Positions 1 to 8,364 of a stretch of 39,430 nt of DNA are shown one piece after another. The stretch covers positions 1-39,430 of the forward strand of contig JBMTVT010000012.1 of NCBI GenBank assembly GCA_049451635.1. The letters run 5' to 3'. Under the pieces are notes generated by a model. That model had not been told where the DNA came from. It made no database searches and saw only the letters and a list, made by a program, of their open reading frames with translations. The translations under genes were made by a program, and so were the position numbers. How positions within the stretch are numbered: position 1 is the stretch's first letter; every line of letters begins with the position of its first letter. Source of the DNA: JBMTVT01 sp049451635 (GTDB lineage: Bacteria; Bacteroidota; Bacteroidia; Flavobacteriales; Flavobacteriaceae).

Positions 1-48
1 ACAACTTATTGATAGCAATATTATCAATGCATAATAAATTGTTTTCAT
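1..48 (-). CDS. N-terminus of a putative lipoprotein, cut by the window edge
   Basis: The minus strand opens with ATG at 48-46 and reads MKTIYYALIILLSISC up to base 1. This is a short basic start, a hydrophobic stretch and a cysteine after small residues, which is the form of a lipoprotein (signal peptidase II) signal. Only 16 codons lie in the window, so the mature protein and its function cannot be seen. The gene lies downstream of galT in the same direction, but the 147-base gap with a promoter-like box suggests its own transcription. A chance ORF start is possible. Confidence 0.45.
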   Translation of the reverse strand, partial: MKTIYYALIILLSISC

Positions 49-66
49 GATTAAAATTTTATTGAA

Positions 67-97
67 TAAAGGTATTTTAATGCATCAAAATCAACAA
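67..97 (-). promoter_or_regulatory. Candidate promoter of the edge lipoprotein gene
   Basis: On the minus strand TACCTTTA (74-67) is one base from the Bacteroidota -7 consensus TAnnTTTG. TTG triplets at 97-95 and 94-92 lie 20 and 17 bases upstream, fitting the -33 element. The start codon follows 18 bases after the box. The remainder of 49-195 shows nothing else I can name. Confidence 0.3.
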
Positions 98-195
98 TGA
101 TATATATCAGATATGAGGGCTTAAGATGAGTATTATTATTGTTTTGTGAAACTTCAGCCCGCTTTCCAATTTATATTGAAAATCAATTAATCAAA

Positions 196-1218
196 CTATT
201 CTATAATATTTCGTAATGTTTTGGCAGCAGATTCTGGTGTAATATCTCGCTGGGGTGTAGCAAACATCTCGTACCCTACCATAAACTTTTTAACTGTGGC
301 ACTGCGTAGTAATGGAGGATAAAAACTCATGTGCCAATGCCAATGATTATTCTTTTTGCCATTAGATGGCGCTTGGTGAATACCACTCGAATAGGGAAAT
401 GAGCAGTTAAATAATTTGTCGTAAGCAGTAGTTATTGTTGAAATGGCTTCGGCAAACAACAGAGTATCACTGATAGGTATTTCGCAAATGTCTTTCTGAG
501 GGTTTTTAGGAATAATCATTGTTTCATAAGGCCATAAGGCCCAAAAAGGAACGAGTACAACAAAAGATTTGTTTTCAAAAACAATGCGCTCTTCAAGAGC
601 AAGCTCTTGTTTCAAATAGTCCTCAAGTAGCGTTTTGTTATGTTCTTTATAATATTTTAATTGCTGTTTGTCTTTCTTGGCAATTTCGTTAGGTAAACTA
701 GTGTTGCTCCATATTTGCCCGTGTGGATGGGGGTTGCTACAACCCATAATAGCACCTTTATTTTCAAATATTTGCACATATTTTATGTTCTCAATATTAC
801 TCAAAGTTTCAAACTCGATTTGCCAAGTTTTAATAACTTTTTCAATATCTGATATAGCCATTTGAGCTAAACTTTTTGAATGATCTGGACTAAAGCAAAT
901 AACTTTACAAATGCCTTGTTCGCTTTCAGCTTTTATTAGTCCATCGTCAACTTTAAATGTTTTTGTATCATTTTGAAGTGCAGAAAAATCATTAACAAAA
1001 ACAAAAACATCTTCATAGTTTGGGTTGATTTCCCCATTTACCCTAGCATTTCCAGCACATAGATAACAGGATTCATCGTATGAAGGTCTTTCAGCAACAA
1101 CGGTTTCTTCTTGCTGTCCTTGCCATGGTCGTTTTGCTCTGTGTGGTGAAACCAAAACCCATTCTCCTGTTAAGGGGTTTAGGCGTTTATGTGAGTAGTC
1201 TTGAAGATTAGTATCCAT
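196..1218 (-). CDS. galT: Galactose-1-phosphate uridylyltransferase
   Basis: This is the Leloir pathway enzyme that exchanges UDP between UDP-glucose and galactose-1-phosphate, in the cytoplasm. The 340 residues match the usual family length. The active-site motif NPHPHGQIW is at about 162-170, with H166 the expected nucleophile that carries the uridylyl group. C51 and C54 (CYLC) look like the zinc ligands. The C-terminal HWHWHMSFYPP stretch is typical of the second HIT-like half. The ATG start at 1218 precedes a normal N-terminus. It follows galK by 15 bases and is the last gene of the gntR-galK-galT operon. The identification is secure. Confidence 0.95.
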   Translation of the reverse strand: MDTNLQDYSHKRLNPLTGEWVLVSPHRAKRPWQGQQEETVVAERPSYDESCYLCAGNARVNGEINPNYEDVFVFVNDFSALQNDTKTFKVDDGLIKAESEQGICKVICFSPDHSKSLAQMAISDIEKVIKTWQIEFETLSNIENIKYVQIFENKGAIMGCSNPHPHGQIWSNTSLPNEIAKKDKQQLKYYKEHNKTLLEDYLKQELALEERIVFENKSFVVLVPFWALWPYETMIIPKNPQKDICEIPISDTLLFAEAISTITTAYDKLFNCSFPYSSGIHQAPSNGKKNNHWHWHMSFYPPLLRSATVKKFMVGYEMFATPQRDITPESAAKTLRNIIE

Positions 1219-1233
1219 TTATCAGTGCAAATT

Positions 1234-2385
1234 TTAATTATTTATTATGTGAGTTCCGTCTGAAAGATTAACCTCATAAATAGAGCAATCTTTATTGAAT
1301 TTTTCTTGGTAGGCTTTAGATACTTGAATTTTAAAACCTTCTAATTGGTCTTTAGCAATAAGGTTTATAGTACAACCACCAAAGCCACCTCCCATCATTC
1401 TGGCTCCTAAAACATGGCTATTTAGTTTGGCTTGTTCAACTAAAAAATCTAACTCCTCACAACTTACCATGTATTGGTGTTGTAAACCATTGTGTGAGGC
1501 GTATATTAGTGCTCCCAAAGTTTTTAAATCGTTATTTTCTATGGCTTTGGCAGCATTTTTAGTTCGTTCAATTTCTTGAATAATATATAAGGCTTTTTGA
1601 TAATTTTCTGGGGTTACTTTATTTTCAATGGTTTTTAAGTCATTTTCAGAAGCCTCTCTTAGGGCTTTTAAGCCAAGCATTTTTGAAACACTTTCACAGG
1701 CCGAACGCCTGTCGTTGTAAGCGCTGTCAGATAAACTGTGTTTTACATTAGTATTAATTAGTATAAACTTGTAGTCCTTAAAATTTATTTCATAGGGTTT
1801 GGATGCAATAGTTCTACAATCTAAATGTAACGCATTGTTTTTTTTGCCAAACATACTGGCATATTGATCCATTATACCGCATTTTACACCAACATAATTA
1901 TGTTCTGCTTTTTGTGAGATTAAAATCATTTCAGCTTTTGTAAGCTTTAAATTAAAAAGCTCATTGAGACCAAAAACAATACTATTTTCTAAAGCAGCTG
2001 ATGACGATAAACCTGCCCCACTTGGTATATCTCCTCCAAAAACAACATTAAAGGGTTCGACGATTTTACCTTTTTTTTGAATTTCTGCAACCACACCAAG
2101 TACATAATTTTTCCAATTGCCATTTTCAATAGATTTAATATTTTCAAGTGAAAACTGAAATAATTCGTCATTATCATAAGCATATGCAGAACAACTATGA
2201 GTGTTACTTTTTCCTATGGCAGTTACAATACTTTTATCAATGGCTGCTGGGAATACGAATCCTTCATTATAGTCGGTATGTTCTCCAATAATGTTTATTC
2301 TGCCTGGCGAATTTATTAGTAAAGGTTTTGTTTCAAATCTTTTTACAAAACAGTTGGTTATATTTTCAATCAGAATCTTGTTCAT
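1234..2385 (-). CDS. galK: Galactokinase
   Basis: This enzyme phosphorylates alpha-D-galactose with ATP to galactose-1-phosphate, the substrate of the GalT encoded just downstream. The 383 residues form a full-length GHMP kinase. The galactokinase signature PGRINIIGEHTDY is at 27-39 and binds the sugar. The glycine/serine-rich ATP loop GGDIPSGAGLSSSAALE is near 120-135, the catalytic-Asp motif CGIMDQYASMFG near 170, and the C-terminal motif GARMMGGGFGGC follows. The ATG start is at 2385. The gene sits 21 bases after the GntR-type regulator and 15 before galT, so the three are probably co-transcribed. No aldose 1-epimerase or sugar transporter is seen nearby. Confidence 0.95.
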   Translation of the reverse strand: MNKILIENITNCFVKRFETKPLLINSPGRINIIGEHTDYNEGFVFPAAIDKSIVTAIGKSNTHSCSAYAYDNDELFQFSLENIKSIENGNWKNYVLGVVAEIQKKGKIVEPFNVVFGGDIPSGAGLSSSAALENSIVFGLNELFNLKLTKAEMILISQKAEHNYVGVKCGIMDQYASMFGKKNNALHLDCRTIASKPYEINFKDYKFILINTNVKHSLSDSAYNDRRSACESVSKMLGLKALREASENDLKTIENKVTPENYQKALYIIQEIERTKNAAKAIENNDLKTLGALIYASHNGLQHQYMVSCEELDFLVEQAKLNSHVLGARMMGGGFGGCTINLIAKDQLEGFKIQVSKAYQEKFNKDCSIYEVNLSDGTHIINN

Positions 2386-2406
2386 TTGATTTTTGGTTAT
2401 GTTGGT

Positions 2407-3405
2407 TTAAAGAGAGTTTCTAATGATTAGGGCATTTGGATTTTCTATTTTTAACTTTTCATTGTTATGTACCATTTGTGCAAGTCTTTTCCCCATTGTT
2501 CTAAAATCCGTCGATATGGTGGTAATGCCATCTTCAACAATTTCTTTTAAAAGGGTATCGTTATATGATATCACACCTATGTCTTTACCGGTTTTAAATT
2601 GCTGTTCTTTGATTTTTTTTATCAATACAATTAAGTTTTGGTCATCTAGAACTAAATAAACATCTCCTTTGTTTAGCTCTCTGTTATGCAAGGAATTAAT
2701 AACCTCGCATGGGAAATTTGTGCTTTCTCTAAACTTTTGAAAGCCCAATAACATGCCAGATGGTTGTTTTTTATCAGGAAATAGGAGTACAATTTTTTTG
2801 TATTTATTTAAAAGTGATAGGGCTTGTTTCAAGCTATTGAAAATATCGTCTTGAAAATTTTGATATATAGCAGGGTATTGAGATAATTCTTCGTGAATTT
2901 GGTCTAATATATAAACTTTATCACTTGGTAATTTGTCAATAATAGCATTGGTGTTTTTTAAATTTGCTGGCATGATTATATAATAACTATAATTGCCAAT
3001 GCTATCATAAATAAGTTTTTTGAACATATCTGGTGAGAAATGATGGAAAAAGATATCAACTTGCTTGTTTTCTCCTATATTATCCAAAAAAGCGTTGTAT
3101 AAATCCTCTTTAAAGGCATTCAACTCATCAAATAGCAAAAAAATCTTTTGGGTAATTCCAATGCTTTCACTTTTAATATAATAGCCTTTACCAGAAATAG
3201 ACTCAACAATACCTCTGGATTTTAGCTCGTTAAAAGCTGTTAGTACGGTATCTCTAGAAAGTGAAAACCTATCTTTTATATAATTTATAGAAGGTAGTTT
3301 GTCTCCTTTTTTTAATATGCCTTTGGTCAAGCCATCCTCAATTGATGCAACAATTTGTTTGTACTTAGGAATGCCTAAATTATCCTGAACCATAATTAAA
3401 CTCAT
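2407..3405 (-). CDS. GntR-family transcriptional regulator with sugar-binding-like domain
   Basis: A DNA-binding regulator of 332 residues. The N-terminal winged helix-turn-helix (about 15-85) has the GntR pattern: PKYKQIV, then GDKLPSINYIKDRF, then SRDTVLTAFNELKSRGIVES and the wing GKGYY. Residues from about 90 on resemble a LacI/periplasmic-binding-type effector domain (VISYNDTLLKEIVEDGITTISTDF near the C-terminus) rather than a FadR- or UTRA-type domain. As first gene of the galK-galT operon it very likely controls galactose use and its own transcription, with a sugar or sugar phosphate as effector; that is inference. The ATG at 3405 is used here; a second ATG at 3393 is possible. Operator-like repeats lie directly upstream. 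Confidence 0.85.
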   Translation of the reverse strand: MSLIMVQDNLGIPKYKQIVASIEDGLTKGILKKGDKLPSINYIKDRFSLSRDTVLTAFNELKSRGIVESISGKGYYIKSESIGITQKIFLLFDELNAFKEDLYNAFLDNIGENKQVDIFFHHFSPDMFKKLIYDSIGNYSYYIIMPANLKNTNAIIDKLPSDKVYILDQIHEELSQYPAIYQNFQDDIFNSLKQALSLLNKYKKIVLLFPDKKQPSGMLLGFQKFRESTNFPCEVINSLHNRELNKGDVYLVLDDQNLIVLIKKIKEQQFKTGKDIGVISYNDTLLKEIVEDGITTISTDFRTMGKRLAQMVHNNEKLKIENPNALIIRNSL

Positions 3406-3424
3406 GAAGCAAATATATAAAAAA

Positions 3425-3441
3425 ACTGGTAGGTACTGGTA
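3425..3441. promoter_or_regulatory. Operator-like direct repeat upstream of gntR
   Basis: ACTGGTA occurs at 3425-3431 and again at 3435-3441, exactly one helical turn (10 bases) apart. The second copy is part of the near-palindrome TACTGGTA (3434-3441). The repeat lies 20-36 bases before the gntR start, where a self-regulating GntR protein would bind. The match to a specific regulator is inferred. Confidence 0.4.
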
Positions 3442-3473
3442 TGGTTTTTAAAATATTTTTTGCGAGTATATAA

Positions 3474-3489
3474 TACCATGTCGCTGGTA
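3474..3489. promoter_or_regulatory. Operator-like inverted repeat upstream of gntR
   Basis: TACCA (3474-3478) and TGGTA (3485-3489) form a perfect inverted repeat around a 6-base spacer. It shares the TGGTA core with the direct repeats at 3425-3441, suggesting several sites for one dimeric regulator, most likely the adjacent GntR protein. No convincing TAnnTTTG box was found between this site and gntR. Confidence 0.4.
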
Positions 3490-3511
3490 ATGGTTCATTT
3501 ACCTAACCATA

Positions 3512-3635
3512 AAATTATTTAGAGGTTAGTTGGTAGTTTTGGTTCAATCTGCAGATGATATAGGAAATATAACGTTAACAGTTACAGGAAAAAGGCTTAA
3601 AAGCAGGAAGAATAACTATCTCGACAATCCAATAA
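3512..3635 (+). pseudogene. Remnant of the 3' end of a family 2 glycoside hydrolase (beta-galactosidase-like)
   Basis: Read on the plus strand, 3512-3592 gives KLFRG, a TAG stop at 3527, then LVVLVQSADDIGNITLTVTG. One base later in frame, GKGLKAGRITISTIQ is followed by TAA at 3633-3635. Joined, these match the C-terminal Ig-like domain that ends many GH2 beta-galactosidases (pattern LVxxVQS...GxITLxxxGxGLKxxxIxI). The join needs only one extra A removed from the run of five A in GGAAAAAGG (about 3588-3596). The rest of the gene is missing: upstream lie only the gntR promoter and operators. The position beside a galactose operon fits a lost lactose/galactoside hydrolase. Family assignment is from pattern memory, without an alignment. 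Confidence 0.55.
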
Positions 3636-3640
3636 AGGTT

Positions 3641-4555
3641 TTACAAAACCATATTGGTATATTTAATGGCTGTTTCGAATCCTTTTTTTTCAAAATACTC
3701 TCTCGGATTTGTCTTTGATGTAACCAATATAAAATCGCCACCCCAAGCTCCAAGACTTTTTATGCTACCATTAAAATCATCAAACAATTGTTGTTTAACG
3801 GGCATTTGTTTTGTGATTTTTGATATGATAGTTTCATGTGTATTTATCAAACTCTCAAAATCCTCTAAAGTTTTAGAGTTAATAATTTTATTGGTTAGCT
3901 CGTTAATTTCACTAATGGCAAATTTTGAGTTTTCTTTTTTGGCATGATATTGTTTTATACCATCACGACTATTTTGCTTTTTATTTAAGTGAACAAAATA
4001 TAGGTTTTCTTTAAATGAAGGATTAAAATTAACCTCTTTAACTATTGGTTTGTTATTTTGAATTTGATAGATAATAGGTTGGTTGTGTTGTGCACAAGCA
4101 ATATCATAGCCGCTACCGCCAAAAGTAAGCTCTAGTAATTTGTAAGCATCAATGCCTGTCCACTGCGCTATGTTATTTATTAATGTTGATGAAGTTCCCA
4201 ATCCCCAATTTCTAGGAAAATCTAGTTTAGCTGATATTTTATATCCCTGATTTGTATTTAAAAACTGAGGGTTCAGTTTATTGGTAGCATTCAAAATTTG
4301 AACCAATCTTTCTGAGATATCATTGTCATTTCTAGCTATGCATGAAATCTTATTATCAATTAAGTGAAATGTTTCTTCAAACCAAACAAAACCTTTTTCA
4401 TTTTCACTTTTCCAAATAAGTTTGGGCTCATCAATTTTTTCAACTATTAGAGATTGGCCATATTTGGTAGGAACAGCAAGCGATAACGAACCGTCTAGCA
4501 CAACATACTCTCCAGTTAATAATAATTTTCCGTTGCTGTAAAACCTTGTATTCAC
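3641..4555 (-). CDS. GYDIA-family GHMP kinase (mevalonate-pathway type)
   Basis: A small-molecule kinase of 304 residues. Visible GHMP features are the N-terminal SNGKLLLTGEYVVLDG (7-22), the ATP-binding loop PRNWGLGTSS (114-123) and a C-terminal LGAWGGDFILVT motif. The GYDIACAQ motif (149-156) names the Bacteroidota 'GYDIA' subfamily. The gene starts two bases after the HMG-CoA reductase stop, so it is translated from the same message, which points to phosphorylation of mevalonate or phosphomevalonate. Which step it performs cannot be read from sequence. The start codon is GTG (4555-4553); no ATG in frame would keep the conserved N-terminus. The downstream neighbour is the convergent GH2 remnant. 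Confidence 0.8.
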   Translation of the reverse strand: MNTRFYSNGKLLLTGEYVVLDGSLSLAVPTKYGQSLIVEKIDEPKLIWKSENEKGFVWFEETFHLIDNKISCIARNDNDISERLVQILNATNKLNPQFLNTNQGYKISAKLDFPRNWGLGTSSTLINNIAQWTGIDAYKLLELTFGGSGYDIACAQHNQPIIYQIQNNKPIVKEVNFNPSFKENLYFVHLNKKQNSRDGIKQYHAKKENSKFAISEINELTNKIINSKTLEDFESLINTHETIISKITKQMPVKQQLFDDFNGSIKSLGAWGGDFILVTSKTNPREYFEKKGFETAIKYTNMVL

Positions 4556-4557
4556 TA

Positions 4558-5880
4558 TTAATTTTTTATTCTTAGTTCTTTAATAGCTTCGGTAACAGCA
4601 CTGTGTGTTATCGTGTGGTTTTTAAAGTATTTGGTTAAAGTCTTTTTTTCGTAATCGTTGGCTTCATACTGGTTTAAAATATTCATCAAATGCATTTTCA
4701 TATGGCCTTGCTGAATCCCCGTTGTCGTTAATGAACGAAGTGCTGCAAAATTTTGTGCTAAACCTGCTACGGCAACTATTTGCATCAATTCTTTCGCCGA
4801 TGGCTTGTGTAATAATTCCAATGACAATCTCACCAACGGGTGTAAACCGGTTAAGCCTCCAATGGTTCCTAAAGCCAATGGAATTTCCATCCAAAATGTA
4901 AAAACACCGTTTTCAACTTTGGCATGTGTTAAACTACTGTATCTTCCGTTTCGTGATGCATGGGCATGTACCCCAGCTTCAACAGCTCTAAAATCATTTC
5001 CTGTTGCCAAAACTACCGCATCTATGCCATTCATAATTCCTTTATTGTGGGTAACTGCTCGATAGGGTTCAACTTCAGCAATTTTTACAGCTTGCACAAA
5101 TTTTTCAGCAAAAGCTTCACCTGAGATAGAGTTGTTCTCACTTAAATCTTCAACGTTACAACTTAATTCGGCACGAACTAAACAATTGGGAACATAATTG
5201 GATAAAATACTCATAACCACATCAATCTGCTTTTCATCTTCAGAAAACAAATCAAATTTTTGAGCTTCATTCTTAAATGTTTTTGCAAACTGTTCTAAGC
5301 ATGAATTAATAAAATTGGCTCCCATAGCATCCAAAGTTTCAAAGGACGCATGCATTTGGTAATAATTTTTTATATCATTTGTTTTATCACGTAATTCAAT
5401 ATCAATAATACCACCGCCACGATTTTCCATGTTTTGGGTTATGGCCTTGGTATCTGATAAAAGTTGAGGTTTTACGTAATTAAAAAACTGTTTTAATTTT
5501 TCAAAATCACCTTTATAGATAAAGTGAACCTGACCAATTTTTGTCGTTGAAATAACGGTAGCTTTAAATCCACCCCTGTCCAACCAAAATTTAGCAGCTT
5601 TACTTGCTGCTGCCACCACGGAACTTTCTTCGATAGCCATTGGGATTGTGTAGAGCTTATCGTTTATTAAAAAATTAGGAGCTACACCCAGCGGCAAATA
5701 ATAGTTTGTTATGGTGTTTTCTATAAATTCGTCATGAAGTTGTTGTAACTTTTCATTACTGTTCCAATATTGTTTTAAAATATTTTTGGCATCTTCAGCA
5801 TTTGAAAAATAAGTATCAACTATCCAATCAATTTTTTTTGATTTGGAGAGTTTTGAAAAACCAGAAATAGATTTACTCAT
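4558..5880 (-). CDS. Hydroxymethylglutaryl-CoA reductase, class II
   Basis: This enzyme interconverts HMG-CoA and mevalonate using NAD(P)H. The 440 residues are the usual length for the soluble class II (bacterial) form; there is no membrane anchor. The catalytic residues expected from the Pseudomonas mevalonii enzyme are in place: Glu in AIEESS (84), Lys in HNKG (280), Asp in TGNDFR (296) and His in QGHM (393). DAMGAN (184-189) is the nucleotide-binding loop. Class II enzymes are often named 'degradative', but pairing with a GHMP kinase argues for biosynthetic use in isoprenoid formation. The ATG start is at 5880. A -7 box sits 20 bases upstream. Confidence 0.93.
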   Translation of the reverse strand: MSKSISGFSKLSKSKKIDWIVDTYFSNAEDAKNILKQYWNSNEKLQQLHDEFIENTITNYYLPLGVAPNFLINDKLYTIPMAIEESSVVAAASKAAKFWLDRGGFKATVISTTKIGQVHFIYKGDFEKLKQFFNYVKPQLLSDTKAITQNMENRGGGIIDIELRDKTNDIKNYYQMHASFETLDAMGANFINSCLEQFAKTFKNEAQKFDLFSEDEKQIDVVMSILSNYVPNCLVRAELSCNVEDLSENNSISGEAFAEKFVQAVKIAEVEPYRAVTHNKGIMNGIDAVVLATGNDFRAVEAGVHAHASRNGRYSSLTHAKVENGVFTFWMEIPLALGTIGGLTGLHPLVRLSLELLHKPSAKELMQIVAVAGLAQNFAALRSLTTTGIQQGHMKMHLMNILNQYEANDYEKKTLTKYFKNHTITHSAVTEAIKELRIKN

Positions 5881-5899
5881 AACGTCTTAATTTGCAACG

Positions 5900-5907
5900 C
5901 AAAGATA
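5900..5907 (-). promoter_or_regulatory. -7 box upstream of HMG-CoA reductase
   Basis: The minus strand reads TATCTTTG here, a full match to the Bacteroidota -7 consensus TAnnTTTG, 19 bases before the start codon. No clear TTG at -33 was found. Confidence 0.45.
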
Positions 5908-6063
5908 CTATTCTTGGTATGAATATTGAATATCATAAATTCAAGCTGAATCATTTAAGTGTTAATATTAGAGGTTTTTTACATAATTTTTAGTAAACTT
6001 GACAACATTTTGTGAAATAAATATTTTTTTTGATGAAACATCTATTATTTTTGATTTACAAGA

Positions 6064-6094
6064 TTGAAAATTTATTTTTTGGATGTAAAATTTG
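6064..6094 (+). promoter_or_regulatory. Promoter of the DPP IV / peptide transporter block
   Basis: TTG at 6064-6066 and TAAAATTTG at 6086-6094 are separated by 19 bases, matching the Bacteroidota -33/-7 layout with one extra base inside the -7 box. The start codon lies at 6123, leaving a short leader. Confidence 0.45.
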
Positions 6095-6122
6095 GCACAT
6101 ATAAAACCATATAAACTATCAA

Positions 6123-8360
6123 ATGAAACTCTTAAAATTCTCCTTTTACATTTCCTTTTTCTTATCAACAATCTTAACGGCACAAACAAAAGAAATCACA
6201 CTCGAAGACATATGGAGTGATGGTACTTTTAGAGCTGAACGTATGGATGCGCTTCACTCTATGGCCAATGGGCAGCAATATTCTGTTTTAAATTTTGATA
6301 GAGTTACTAGAAGTACTTCCATCGATATTTATGATTGCAAAACCCTTGAAAAGGTTAAGACTTTAGTGAGTTCTGCAAATCTTGATGAGATACCATATTT
6401 TACTGGCTATACATTTAGCGCTGATGAAAATAAAGTGATTTTAGCCACAAACGAAGAATCAATTTATCGTCGTTCCTCTATAGGTAATTATTATGTTTAT
6501 TATGTAAATGATCAATCGTTAAGTTTAATTGCTGAAGAGAAAATACAAGAACCTACATTTTCACCCGATGGAAAAAAAGTTGCTTATGGAAGAGGTAATA
6601 ATTTGTATGTAAAGGACTTAAGTTCTGGAGAAATCACACAAATAACTTTTGATGGTAAAAAGAATGAAATCATCAATGGTATTACCGATTGGGTTTATGA
6701 GGAAGAATTTAGTTTTGTTAGAGCCTTTGATTGGAATGCTGATAGTGACAAAATAGCTTTTATCCGTTTTGATGAAACCAATGTGCCTGAGTTTTCAATG
6801 GATATTTATGGTAACGACCTTTACCAAACGCAACAAGTTTTTAAATACCCAAAAGCTGGTGAGGCTAATTCGTTTGTATCACTTCATTTATATGATTTAA
6901 GTACAAATAAAACTGAAGAGGTTAAGGTAGGTAAAACCTATAACGATTTTTATATCCCCAGGATAAAATGGACTAATAATCCTGATGTATTGAGTGCGCA
7001 ATACATGAATAGGCACCAAAACGAACTGGATTTATGGATGATAAACACAAAAACCAATACCTCTGAATTAGTTTTAGAAGAAAAGGATAAAGCTTATGTG
7101 GATGTGACAGATAACTTAACATTTTTAAAAGACAATAGTTTTATTTGGACAAGTGAAGAAGATGGCTACAACCATATATATCATTATGATAAAGAAGGTA
7201 AGTTAATTAATCAAGTGACAAAAGGGAATTGGGAAGTTACCAATTACTATGGTTTTGATGAAAAAACAAATACCACCTTTTATCAATCGGTTGAAAATGG
7301 TTCTATAAATCGTGATGTATATTCTATTAAGTTGAATGGACGTGACAAAACCCGACTAACGAAAAGCGAAGGTACTAACGGGGCCTCCTTTAGTGCTGAT
7401 TTTTCATATTTCATCAATACCTTTTCAAGTGCTACTACACCTCCAGAGTATACTTTAAATAGTGCATCCTCAGGAAATCTTATAAAAAGCATTAAAGATA
7501 ATGATGTATTGTCGCAAAAACTTTCAGAATACAAAACATCAAAAAAAGAATTTAGTACCATACATGTAAATGGAAATGATTTAAACATGTGGATGATTAA
7601 ACCAGCTGATTTTGAAGAGAGTAAGCAATATCCGTTGTTTATGTACCAATATTCTGGTCCCGGGTCGCAGCAAGTAGCTAACCAATGGAATGGTGCTAAC
7701 GATTATTGGTATCAAATGTTGGCACAACAAGGTTATATTGTTGTTTGTATTGATGGCAGGGGTACAGGTTTTAAAGGGGCTGATTTTAAAAAAGTTACAC
7801 AAAATGAATTAGGTAAATATGAGGTTGAAGACCAAATTCAAGCGGCTAAACAATTGGGTGAATTACCTTATATTGATGCTGGCAGAATTGGTATTTGGGG
7901 TTGGAGTTTTGGTGGTTTTATGAGTAGTAATTGTTTGTTTAAAGGGAATGATGTGTTTAAAATGGCAATAGCGGTGGCACCAGTAAGTAGCTGGCGTTTT
8001 TACGATACTATTTATACTGAGCGTTACATGATGACACCTCAAGAAAATGCAAGTGGATATGACGAAAACTCTCCAATAAACCACGTTGAAAAATTAAAAG
8101 GCGATTTTCTTTTAGTACATGGTTCTGGTGATGATAACGTACATTTACAAAACACGATGCGTTTAGCCGAAGCTTTAATACAAGCCGATAAACAGTTTGA
8201 TTGGGCTATTTATCCAGATAAAAATCATGGTATTTATGGTGGTAATACACGACTTCATTTGTATAAAAAAATGACTCATTTTATTAATCAAACATTAGGT
8301 GATAAAAGAGAAAAACCTGAAGAGAATAAACAAAAAGAACAAGTAAAGATTAAAGGATAA
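6123..8360 (+). CDS. S9 family peptidase, dipeptidyl peptidase IV type
   Basis: This serine exopeptidase removes X-Pro or X-Ala dipeptides from peptide N-termini. An N-terminal signal peptide (MKLLKFSF...LTAQ, about 1-21) sends it to the periplasm or outer surface. Residues 40-480 form the DPP IV beta-propeller region, including DWVYEEEF (189-196), whose Glu193-Glu194 pair binds the substrate amino terminus. The C-terminal alpha/beta hydrolase carries Ser595 (GWSFGG), Asp670 (GSGDDNVH) and His702 (DKNHGIYGG). The 745-residue length is typical. Four bases separate it from a peptide transporter gene, so products are probably imported by its operon partners. A charged tail (KREKPEENKQKEQ) follows the catalytic domain. 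Confidence 0.93.
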   Translation: MKLLKFSFYISFFLSTILTAQTKEITLEDIWSDGTFRAERMDALHSMANGQQYSVLNFDRVTRSTSIDIYDCKTLEKVKTLVSSANLDEIPYFTGYTFSADENKVILATNEESIYRRSSIGNYYVYYVNDQSLSLIAEEKIQEPTFSPDGKKVAYGRGNNLYVKDLSSGEITQITFDGKKNEIINGITDWVYEEEFSFVRAFDWNADSDKIAFIRFDETNVPEFSMDIYGNDLYQTQQVFKYPKAGEANSFVSLHLYDLSTNKTEEVKVGKTYNDFYIPRIKWTNNPDVLSAQYMNRHQNELDLWMINTKTNTSELVLEEKDKAYVDVTDNLTFLKDNSFIWTSEEDGYNHIYHYDKEGKLINQVTKGNWEVTNYYGFDEKTNTTFYQSVENGSINRDVYSIKLNGRDKTRLTKSEGTNGASFSADFSYFINTFSSATTPPEYTLNSASSGNLIKSIKDNDVLSQKLSEYKTSKKEFSTIHVNGNDLNMWMIKPADFEESKQYPLFMYQYSGPGSQQVANQWNGANDYWYQMLAQQGYIVVCIDGRGTGFKGADFKKVTQNELGKYEVEDQIQAAKQLGELPYIDAGRIGIWGWSFGGFMSSNCLFKGNDVFKMAIAVAPVSSWRFYDTIYTERYMMTPQENASGYDENSPINHVEKLKGDFLLVHGSGDDNVHLQNTMRLAEALIQADKQFDWAIYPDKNHGIYGGNTRLHLYKKMTHFINQTLGDKREKPEENKQKEQVKIKG

Positions 8361-8364
8361 GAAT

